DNA of 56,310 nucleotides from NCBI GenBank assembly GCA_016285345.1, contig JAEEQN010000017.1, positions 1 through 56,310 on the forward strand, given 5' to 3'. The DNA is from Victivallales bacterium (GTDB taxonomy: Bacteria; Verrucomicrobiota; Lentisphaeria; Victivallales; UBA1829). Below are positions 8,613-16,850 of this stretch, in pieces. The position numbers were made by a program, and so were the translations under genes. A model generated the notes under the pieces. It saw nothing but the letters and a program-made list of their open reading frames with translations, was not told the origin of the DNA and did not search any database. Each line of letters begins with the position of its first letter. The first letter of the stretch is position 1.

Positions 8613-11600
8613 ATGAAACAAATGCGAAACCTGCTGGCACGATACCTGACTGTTTTTTTGTTTATTTTTTCGATCTTCGCTTTTTCGCAGACGCCGACTC
8701 CGGATTCGGCGCAGGACGGGCCGGAAGCTCCGCGTCCGTTTCAGAATAACGTCAGGACGATCCTTCTGCTGACGTCCTATCCCGTCGCGGACGTCGTGAC
8801 GAGCAATTTCTTCGATTCGTACCGCAAGGGCATCCGCGAGCTGAACCTGCCGATCGACTGCCACGTGGTGGAGCTGAATGCCACCCACAAAGGCAACGAG
8901 GACCGGGTGGAATCCACGTTCGCCCGTCTGGAAAAATCGCTCAACCAGGGCCTGTACTCCATCGTGGTGACGCTGAACCACGAGGCCGCGAACGTGATCA
9001 TGCGGAATTACGACAGGTTCCCGCGCACCCTGCCGGTCCTGTTCGCCGGCCTGGGGCGCATGCCGGTCGACCTGAAGCGCCAGTATCCGAACTCGACCGG
9101 CATCGGCATCACCGACGATACGCTCGGGACGGTGGAGCTGGGCCTGAAGCTCTTCCCGGAAGCGCAGAATCTGGCGCTTGTCACGGACGAGACGACGATC
9201 TCGGAGGAGACGCGCAACGAGATCCTGTCCAACTGCAAACTGCACTTCCCCCAGCTGGACTACAAGTGGATCAATTCCCTGATGCCCAAGCAGGAGATCC
9301 AGAGCACCCTCGCCACTCTTTCGCCGGAAAGCCTGATCCTTTTCTTCCCGACGCACGACTATGCGAATGGACACAACGAGACCGTGACGGCCTTCGTGCG
9401 GAACATCGGGTTCGACGAACGGTTCCCGTGCCTGGTGCTTGACGACACGCTCTTCGGCAACGGCGCGGCCGCGGGCTGCGTGATCGAGACGGACAAGCTC
9501 GGACACGAGGCGGCGCGCATGACCGCGCAGATCCTGAACGCCGGAAGCGCCCAGCGTATACCCCTGAAGGATATCGCGCCGGTCAGAATGGTTGACTACG
9601 GCAAGTTCAACAGCTACCGGAATTTCTCCGGCAGGATTCCGCTCGGGACCACGGTCATCAACAAGCCGGACACGATGTGGACGCGTCACTGGCAGACCTT
9701 CCTGACGATCTTTTTCGTGGTCCTGATTGTGATCGTGCTCCAGATATTCTATCTCAGCTGGATGCGCCGCCGTCTCCGGACAAGCCGCAACATGCTGTAT
9801 TCGCTCCCCGGCCGCGTGCTGGTGCTGAACCGCGCGGAAAACATTCTTTTCGCTTCGTGGATCAAGGGCGATTACCGGGAAAAGGCTCCGAAGAAGCTGG
9901 ACCAGCTGCTCGGGATCGACTATCCGAAACTGGCCCGCGCGGTCCACGAGGTCTTCCAGTCCGGCAAACAGATGACGATCGAGTACAACTATGAGGACGT
10001 CCACCGCGCCATTTCGTTCGCCCTGCTGGAACACGACATTTTCGGGCAGGACGCGGTGATCTGCTTCTCGCTGGACAACACCGAGCTGCAGCAGGCGCGC
10101 CGCCAGGCCGAGCGCTATTCCGCCCAGCTCAAGAAAACGACCCGGATGTGGGACATCCTCATCAACTTCCTGCCCATCCACATCTTCGCCAAGGACATCG
10201 ACAACGACTTCCGCTACGTCTTCAACAACCGCACCCGCTGCAAGTTCTACGGCGTAGGCGAAAACGAGCTGAACGACAAGACGGACTTCGACTTCCTGCC
10301 GCAGGAAGTCGCCGAACAGCGCCGCAGGGAGGACGAGGAGTTCGTGAAGAATCCGGAAGGCCAGATGGAAGCCAACGTGGACGTGACGTCCTGGGACGGC
10401 AGCGTCCAGCACCTGCGCAGCATCCAGCGCATCTTCACCGACGAGGACGGCACGCGCCTGCTGCTCGGCACTGCCATCAACATCACGGAACTGGAAGAGG
10501 CGCACATCCAGATGCAGCAGCTGAACTCGAAGCTCCAGGAACTCCTGCAGCAGCACTCCATCCTGCTCGACAACATGCCGTCCTTCGTGATGACGAAAGA
10601 CATCGACGACGACTTCCGCATCATCACCTGCAACGATGCCTGCCTCAAATTCCTCAACCAGACTCCTCAGTCCGTCGCCGGAAAAACCGACCATGACCTC
10701 CTGTTCAACCCCGAGGACGCCGACGCCATCCACGCGGACGACCTGCACGCCGTCGAAGTCCTGGAACGCCGTCCCGAGTACCACTCTACGGGGCGCATCC
10801 ACGACCGCAACGGACGCACACGTATCGGCAATTTCTACCGCAAGCTCATCCGTACCTCGGACAACCGCCGTATCCTCTTCACCCTGTTCCACGACGTCAC
10901 GGACCTCGAAAACGCGAAGCGCGAGGCGGAGGAGACCGCCGACCGCTTCCTCCTCACGCTCCGGTCCATCGGCGACGGCATCATCACGACGGACGCGAAC
11001 GGCATCGTCACGATGGTCAATCCGAACGCCGAGAACCTGCTCGGCTGCAAACAGGCCGAAGTGCTCGGCAGGCCGCACACGGATTTCTTCCGCATCGTCC
11101 ACGAGCAGACAGGAAAAAACGTCACTTCCCCGCTCACGGAGGCTTTGCGTTACGGCAAAGTCACCATGGGCGCCGAGCAGACCGATCTGGTTTCCGCTTC
11201 CGGACAGCGCTATCACATCGCGGCAAACGCCTCCCCGATCCGTTCGCGGTCCGGCGAGGTCACGGGCGCGATCCTGGTGTTCCGCGATGTCACGGAGGAA
11301 CGGAACACCATGCAGGACCTCGAAAGCGCGTCCGAACTGGCCAGTCTTGCATCGTTCCATTACAACCTCAACACGCGCATCCGTACCGGGTCCAACCTCC
11401 TCTGCGAACTGTGGCCCACGGACGAGAACGGCAATGCGCTCCTTGAGGAACAATTTGTCTATCCGGAAGACATTCCCCTCTTCAAGCAGAACATGCGCGA
11501 CCTGCTCGAAAAGACGAGCGACACTGTGCAGTTCTCGTTCCGAATCGGCACGGATGCGTCCGACCTGAAATACTACCGTATGAAACTCACGCTCGACCAG

Positions 11601-14600
11601 CGCGACCCGACGGGGAACTCGGTGACCGGCATCGTGCAGGACGTGACCGAGATCACGCTGAACATGCTGAAACTGAAGGACACGCAGGCGCTGTGGGACG
11701 CCGCGATCAACGCCATGCCGATCATGTTCACGGTGAAGGATCTCGACGACGACTGCCGCTATCTGCTCTGCAACAATGCGTTCTCTGACATCTTCAACTG
11801 TACTCCGGACGAGATCACGGGCAAGACCGATCCTGAGCTGTTCGTCAATGTCGGGAATCTGGATTTCTCAAACCGCCTGAACAGGCTTGCCCTGACTCTG
11901 GACGTGAACGAAACGAGAGAGTTCGAGGAAGAGCTTCCCGTCTCGGACGGAAGTCTCCGCTCCATCAGGACCGTAATTCGCGTGATCAGGGACACAGGCG
12001 GACGCAGGATTCTGCTCGCCGCGTCCAGCGACATTACCGAAATGGTCAACGCGAAGCGCGCGGCGGAGGAAAATGCCGACCGCTTCCTCCTCACGCTCCG
12101 GTCCATCGGCGACGGCATCATCACGACGGATGCGGAGGGCGTCGTCACGATGATCAACCCGAACGCCGAGGCTCTGCTCGGATGCAGGCAGCTCGACGCG
12201 CTCGGCAAACCCCATACCGACTTCTTCCGCATCGTCCACGAACAGACCGGGAAGCCGGTCGTTTCGCCGCTCACGGAAGCCCTGCGGTCCGGCGAGGTCG
12301 CCAACGGCGCGGACCTGACCGACCTGGTCTCCGCCTCCGGACAGCGGTATCACATCGCCTCCAACGCCGCCCCGATCCACACGCGGTCCGGCGAGGTCAC
12401 GGGCGCGATCCTGGTGTTCCGCGACGTCACGGACGAACGGAACAAGCGCGAAGAACTCCGCCGTGCCATGACCAGCCTGGAAAATGCCTCCAACATGGCG
12501 CGTCTGGCGTCGTTCCGCTACGAGATCAAGACCCGCAAACGCTCCGGTTCCAGCCTGCTCTATTCGCTCTGGCCGAACGACGAAAACGGCGAACCGATCC
12601 GGTTTGAGGACTGGGTGTATCCCGATGATATTCCGATTTTCTCCCGCGAGCTGGAGAAAATGGAAAAAATGGAAAAACCGGGCGAGACCGCCACGTTCTC
12701 GTTCCGTATCGGCCAGACGTCCAGCCTGCGCTACATCCGTGCGCTGGTCTCGCTCGACCTGAGCAATCCGGACGAACCGGCGGTGGCCGGCATCCTGCAG
12801 GATGTCACCGAGCTGACGCTGAGCATGCTGAAACTGAAGGACACCCAGGCTCTGTGGGACGCCGCGATCAACGCCATCCCGGTCATGTTCACGGTGAAGG
12901 ACGTCGACCACGACTTCCGCTATCTGCTCTGCAACAACGCGTTCGCGAACATCTTCAGCCATACCCCGAACGAGATCATCGGCAAGACCGATCTGGAGCT
13001 GTTCGAGAACAAGGATATCCTGGATTTCGCCAGACGCATGAACAACCCGAACCAGGAGGTGAACGCCACGGTGGACTTCGAGGAAGAGCTTCCCGTCGGC
13101 GGCGAACACCAGCATGTCCGCTTCATCAAGACCGTCACGCGCGTGATCCGGGACGCCAGCGGACGCAGACTCCTGCTCGCCGCGTCCAACGACGTCACCG
13201 ACATGCAGAAGCTGCTCACCATCGAGCGCATCAACACGGAAATGCTGTCCCGGTTCAACCGCGAGCAGGTCTTCGACGGCGTTCTGGACGGCATCGCCGA
13301 AGTCCTCCGCAAGGAACTCTGCTGCGCCCGCATCGTGGTCGTGCACAAGGAAAAGAACGGGTTCATCGTCTACCGCCAGTGGCAGTACGACGGCCTGAAC
13401 CCGATCAAGGCCGAACGGGCCGGGATCATCCTCAACATGTTCGACTGGGAAAAACGCGTCAGGAAGTCGCCCCTCGGATCCATCATCCGCATCGACGGCC
13501 TCCAGAACGTTGTGGATGCCAGCGGTTTGACGCTGGACACGGGGTCACGTGCGCTCGAATACTCCTTGATCTCCGTTCCGCTTTATGAAAAGAACAGGCT
13601 GTCCGGCGGCGTTTTCCTGACGTTCCTCCAGGACCGCAGGGACTTCACCGACCTCGATGAAGCCATCCTGATCAGCTGCGGCAACATCGTGTCGCTCGCC
13701 AGACAGCGCGAACGCAACCAGCAGGCCATTCGCCAGGCGATGCTCGAAAACCAGCTGATCCTCGACAACATCGACATCCCGATCTGGCTGTTCAACACTG
13801 AAAACGTGCTCATCCGCACGAACTCCGCCGTCTCCAGGGTCGCGGGCCGTCCGGGTGAGCTCCTCGATCCCGCCGAAAACGACCGCGTCTTCCGCGATTT
13901 CTCGGCCAACATCAAGGAGCCCGACGTCAGCATCGACGCCCTGGTCCGCCGCTCCTCGCGGCTCAAGAGCACCACGTACCTCGGACAGGATTACATCGTC
14001 GTGAACGACGGCGTCCGCGACGGCCAGGGCAATCTGCTGTACAACATGGTGTACGCCGTGGACGTGACCACCATGAACCAGCTCATCCAGAACCAGAGGT
14101 TCGGCAACGAAATGCTCGAGGAAGTCATCAGCGAGGACGATTTCGATATCTGTATCCGGCGCACCCTCGAAAACGTCTGCAAGCTCCTCGGCGCAAGCCG
14201 CGGCTGTCTGCTCGAACACGTCGAGGAAGGCACGAAGACGCACTGCATCGCCGAATTCGTCGAGCCGACGCATCCGCACGCCGATTTCAGGATGTTCGGC
14301 CGCACGCTCAGCCGTGTCCGCGGCATCCTGGAGAACACGGACGATAAACGCACGTTCGTCTGCAGCGACATCCGGACCATCAACTGGTCGCGCATCGCGC
14401 CGGAGTGGGGCAAGGCGTCTCATGCGATCGACCTCCGCTCGATCTTCCTCTCGAACATCCTTCTGGACGGCGAAATCTGGGGCACCGTCGGATTCAACTA
14501 CGAGGGCGTCACCCATAAGTTCACCGAAAACGACGTCGGGATCCTGCGCTCCATGGCGCACATGATCGAGCTGGTCCTCTCCAGAAAACGCGCCAAGGAG

Positions 14601-15839
14601 ATTATCATGGACGCGCTCTCCCGCGCCCAGGCGGCGGACAAGGCGAAGAGCTTCTTCATCGCCAGCGTCAGCCACGAAATCCGCACGCCGCTGAACTCCG
14701 TCATCGGGTTCGCCGAACTCCTCCGCGAGGGCGGCGTCTCCCAGAAACAGGAGAAGGAATACCTCGACGCCATTTCCTCCTCGGCGAACGCCCTGCTCAT
14801 GCTCATCAACGACGTGCTCGACCTCTCCAAGCTCGAGGCGAACCAGATGCAGATCATCACGGCGTACACCGACTTCAACGCTCTCTGCCGCGAAGTCCTG
14901 CTCATCTTCACGTTCCGCGCCCAGGAGAACGGCAACAGGCTCGTTTCCGACGTCCCGGAAGACCTGCCGGAGCTCGACGTCGACAACATCCGCATCCGCC
15001 AGATCCTCATCAACCTGCTCGGCAACGCCGTCAAGTTCACGAAGAAGGGCGCCATCACGCTCAGCGTCACATTTACGCCCGACGTGGATTCCGGCGACAC
15101 CGGCACGCTCAAATGCTCCGTCTCGGACACCGGTATCGGTATCTCCGAGGAGGATCAGAAGAAGCTCATGGAGCCGTTCGTGCAGCTCTCCAAGATGCGC
15201 GGCACCAACGCCGTGAACAACGGCACCGGCCTCGGTCTCTCCATCTCCAAGCGCCTGGCGACCTGCATGAACGGCGCTCTGACCTGCACCAGTACGGTCG
15301 GCGAGGGCAGCACGTTCTCCGTCACGCTCAACGCCGTGCGCTACCGCGCGAAGGCGAAGCCGAAGAAGTCCGCGAAGGGCGCTGAAAAGACGCAGGCCAA
15401 ACTCACCGTCGCGCCGGACAGCGACGTGAAGTCGATCCGCATCCTCGTGGTCGACGACGTCCCGATGAACCTCCGCGTCGCGAAGGCGCTCTTCAAGAAG
15501 ATCGGGTTCGCCAACGTCTCCACCGCCGGGTCGGGCAAGGAAGCGCTCGAGTTACTCGAAAAACAGCCGATTGACCTGATCCTCTCCGATATGTGGATGC
15601 CGGAGATGAACGGCGCACAGTTCTCCGCCGCAGTGAAGGAGAATCCGAAATTCGCGCATATCCCGGTCGTCGCACAGACCGCCGATGTCGAGACGAGCGG
15701 AAACTTCGACATGTCGCACTTCGACGCCATCATCCTGAAGCCCCTCACCGGGGAGAAACTCACCAATATGGTCAAGCGCATCATCGAGGACGGCGATCTG
15801 CGGAAGGGCGAGGACGGAAAGCCGGTCAACCTCGGGTGA
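8613..15839 (+). CDS. Giant hybrid sensor histidine kinase (SBP-TM-multiPAS-GAF-HK-REC)
   Basis: About 2408 residues. In order: signal peptide (MKQMRNLLARYLTVFLFIFS), an ABC-type substrate-binding-like sensor domain (about 45-345), one membrane segment (about 363-385), about nine PAS or PAS-like folds (391-1530), a GAF domain (1543-1697), another PAS (1711-1823), a second GAF (1833-1990), HisKA with phospho-acceptor His near 2021 in VSHEIRTPLNS, HATPase with N and G boxes (NLLGNAVKF, DTGIGIS, GTGLGLSISKR), and a receiver with Asp near 2326 in LSDMWMPEMNG. PAS 4-6 and 7-9 are a tandem duplication. An ATG at 8475 in frame is possible, but 8613 gives a proper signal peptide and has AGG 6 nt upstream. 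It should sense an extracytoplasmic ligand plus internal cues and pass phosphate to its own receiver. The AraC gene starts 9 nt downstream. Confidence 0.93.
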   Translation: MKQMRNLLARYLTVFLFIFSIFAFSQTPTPDSAQDGPEAPRPFQNNVRTILLLTSYPVADVVTSNFFDSYRKGIRELNLPIDCHVVELNATHKGNEDRVESTFARLEKSLNQGLYSIVVTLNHEAANVIMRNYDRFPRTLPVLFAGLGRMPVDLKRQYPNSTGIGITDDTLGTVELGLKLFPEAQNLALVTDETTISEETRNEILSNCKLHFPQLDYKWINSLMPKQEIQSTLATLSPESLILFFPTHDYANGHNETVTAFVRNIGFDERFPCLVLDDTLFGNGAAAGCVIETDKLGHEAARMTAQILNAGSAQRIPLKDIAPVRMVDYGKFNSYRNFSGRIPLGTTVINKPDTMWTRHWQTFLTIFFVVLIVIVLQIFYLSWMRRRLRTSRNMLYSLPGRVLVLNRAENILFASWIKGDYREKAPKKLDQLLGIDYPKLARAVHEVFQSGKQMTIEYNYEDVHRAISFALLEHDIFGQDAVICFSLDNTELQQARRQAERYSAQLKKTTRMWDILINFLPIHIFAKDIDNDFRYVFNNRTRCKFYGVGENELNDKTDFDFLPQEVAEQRRREDEEFVKNPEGQMEANVDVTSWDGSVQHLRSIQRIFTDEDGTRLLLGTAINITELEEAHIQMQQLNSKLQELLQQHSILLDNMPSFVMTKDIDDDFRIITCNDACLKFLNQTPQSVAGKTDHDLLFNPEDADAIHADDLHAVEVLERRPEYHSTGRIHDRNGRTRIGNFYRKLIRTSDNRRILFTLFHDVTDLENAKREAEETADRFLLTLRSIGDGIITTDANGIVTMVNPNAENLLGCKQAEVLGRPHTDFFRIVHEQTGKNVTSPLTEALRYGKVTMGAEQTDLVSASGQRYHIAANASPIRSRSGEVTGAILVFRDVTEERNTMQDLESASELASLASFHYNLNTRIRTGSNLLCELWPTDENGNALLEEQFVYPEDIPLFKQNMRDLLEKTSDTVQFSFRIGTDASDLKYYRMKLTLDQRDPTGNSVTGIVQDVTEITLNMLKLKDTQALWDAAINAMPIMFTVKDLDDDCRYLLCNNAFSDIFNCTPDEITGKTDPELFVNVGNLDFSNRLNRLALTLDVNETREFEEELPVSDGSLRSIRTVIRVIRDTGGRRILLAASSDITEMVNAKRAAEENADRFLLTLRSIGDGIITTDAEGVVTMINPNAEALLGCRQLDALGKPHTDFFRIVHEQTGKPVVSPLTEALRSGEVANGADLTDLVSASGQRYHIASNAAPIHTRSGEVTGAILVFRDVTDERNKREELRRAMTSLENASNMARLASFRYEIKTRKRSGSSLLYSLWPNDENGEPIRFEDWVYPDDIPIFSRELEKMEKMEKPGETATFSFRIGQTSSLRYIRALVSLDLSNPDEPAVAGILQDVTELTLSMLKLKDTQALWDAAINAIPVMFTVKDVDHDFRYLLCNNAFANIFSHTPNEIIGKTDLELFENKDILDFARRMNNPNQEVNATVDFEEELPVGGEHQHVRFIKTVTRVIRDASGRRLLLAASNDVTDMQKLLTIERINTEMLSRFNREQVFDGVLDGIAEVLRKELCCARIVVVHKEKNGFIVYRQWQYDGLNPIKAERAGIILNMFDWEKRVRKSPLGSIIRIDGLQNVVDASGLTLDTGSRALEYSLISVPLYEKNRLSGGVFLTFLQDRRDFTDLDEAILISCGNIVSLARQRERNQQAIRQAMLENQLILDNIDIPIWLFNTENVLIRTNSAVSRVAGRPGELLDPAENDRVFRDFSANIKEPDVSIDALVRRSSRLKSTTYLGQDYIVVNDGVRDGQGNLLYNMVYAVDVTTMNQLIQNQRFGNEMLEEVISEDDFDICIRRTLENVCKLLGASRGCLLEHVEEGTKTHCIAEFVEPTHPHADFRMFGRTLSRVRGILENTDDKRTFVCSDIRTINWSRIAPEWGKASHAIDLRSIFLSNILLDGEIWGTVGFNYEGVTHKFTENDVGILRSMAHMIELVLSRKRAKEIIMDALSRAQAADKAKSFFIASVSHEIRTPLNSVIGFAELLREGGVSQKQEKEYLDAISSSANALLMLINDVLDLSKLEANQMQIITAYTDFNALCREVLLIFTFRAQENGNRLVSDVPEDLPELDVDNIRIRQILINLLGNAVKFTKKGAITLSVTFTPDVDSGDTGTLKCSVSDTGIGISEEDQKKLMEPFVQLSKMRGTNAVNNGTGLGLSISKRLATCMNGALTCTSTVGEGSTFSVTLNAVRYRAKAKPKKSAKGAEKTQAKLTVAPDSDVKSIRILVVDDVPMNLRVAKALFKKIGFANVSTAGSGKEALELLEKQPIDLILSDMWMPEMNGAQFSAAVKENPKFAHIPVVAQTADVETSGNFDMSHFDAIILKPLTGEKLTNMVKRIIEDGDLRKGEDGKPVNLG
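10941..13205 (+). repeat. Tandem internal duplication of a three-PAS module
   Basis: Copy 1 (about 10941-12060) and copy 2 (about 12078-13205) each encode three PAS-type folds in the same order. Anchor stretches are nearly identical in DNA: GACCGCTTCCTCCTCACGCT at 10941 and 12078 (period 1137), and AACTGAAGGACAC at 11671 and 12832 (period 1161). The 24-bp difference fits an extra EKMEKMEK-like insertion in copy 2. Confidence 0.9.
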
Positions 15840-15848
15840 TTTCAGGTC

Positions 15849-16766
15849 ATGTTCGAAGTCCCGAAAAAATTCGACATCGACTTCGGCGGCGTGTACCGGT
15901 CCATCGGGCGCGACGCCGTCACCGCCGGGATCATCCGCAAGCACGAGGAGCTTGACTGGCACGGAGGCGGCTTTCCGCTGTTCTCCGTCTCGGTCGTCCT
16001 GCGCGGCACGGGGACCTACATCGACGCCGCCGGGCGCCGCGAACCTCTCTGCCCCGGCAAGCTCTTTTTCCGCATTCCCGGCGTGAGCCATTCCAACCTG
16101 ATCGACCCCGACAGCAACTGGCTGGAGTTCTACCTCGCGTTCCACTTCATGAAAGACACAGCCGGGAACGAGCCGCACGACGCCTTCCTGGACTACACCG
16201 AAGCGGGGACCCCCGGCTATCTGAAGCTCAAGAACATGCCCGATCAGGACGATTCCTGGGTCCGGTCCATGTGCCGCCATCTCTTTGCGCTGGATTCGCA
16301 GGGGCCCGTCCGCGACATCAATCTCTCGCTCGAACTTCTCAACCAGTGCTACGACTTCCTCGCGTACCTGCGGACCGCGGGCGACGAGTCGCAGATCGCG
16401 CTCCGCGCGCTTAAACTCCTGACCGTGATCCTGGACAGCCGCATCAAGGGCTTCTCCGATGAAATATCCGACGCAGTCAAGGAAGTCATTCAGGCGAACA
16501 TCAAGAGCAACTGCCCTCTGCCCGAACTCCTGAAGGACATCCCGTTCAGCTATCCCTCGCTCCGCCGTCATTTCCAGATGATCAACGGCTACAGCATCGG
16601 CCAGTACCAGATCCAGTGCCGGATGGAGAAGGCCGTGAACATGCTGTCCTCCGGCATGAGCGTGAAGGAGACCGCCGAACGCCTCGGCTACAAGAACCAG
16701 TTCTTCTTCTCGAAGCAGTTCCACCAGCAGATCGGGTTTCCCCCGAGCGTCCTGAAAAAGAGCTGA
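15849..16766 (+). CDS. AraC-family transcriptional regulator
   Basis: 305 residues. The N-terminal half is a cupin-like ligand or dimerisation domain (WHGGGFPLFSVSVVLRGTGTY; FFRIPGVSHSN). The C-terminal ~100 residues are an AraC double helix-turn-helix, with LPELLKDIPFSYPSLRRHFQ as the first and VKETAERLGYKNQFFFSKQF as the second. Its start lies 9 nt after the hybrid kinase stop, so the two are almost certainly co-transcribed. It may read out the same signal as the kinase, but it has no receiver domain, so a direct phosphorelay is not supported. Its targets cannot be told from this window. Confidence 0.93.
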   Translation: MFEVPKKFDIDFGGVYRSIGRDAVTAGIIRKHEELDWHGGGFPLFSVSVVLRGTGTYIDAAGRREPLCPGKLFFRIPGVSHSNLIDPDSNWLEFYLAFHFMKDTAGNEPHDAFLDYTEAGTPGYLKLKNMPDQDDSWVRSMCRHLFALDSQGPVRDINLSLELLNQCYDFLAYLRTAGDESQIALRALKLLTVILDSRIKGFSDEISDAVKEVIQANIKSNCPLPELLKDIPFSYPSLRRHFQMINGYSIGQYQIQCRMEKAVNMLSSGMSVKETAERLGYKNQFFFSKQFHQQIGFPPSVLKKS

Positions 16767-16794
16767 CTTAAGTAAGCCATTCCTTAAAACGGAA

Positions 16795-16833
16795 AACCGG
16801 CCTCCGCGACTGTCGCGGGACCGGTTCTTTGCT
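16795..16833. terminator. Bidirectional terminator between AraC and the transglutaminase gene
   Basis: Hairpin with arms AACCGGCCTCCGCGAC (16795-16810) and GTCGCGGGACCGGTT (16812-16826), short T-tracts on both sides, between convergent genes. Confidence 0.75.
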
Positions 16834-16850
16834 TTCGTGACAATCCGGGT

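Noticed and set aside
8520-11453. Long open frame (977 codons) on the minus strand inside the sensor kinase gene
   Set aside because: It is the mirror of a GC-rich gene with strong third-position bias. The plus-strand product has complete domain order; the minus-strand one has no recognisable motif.
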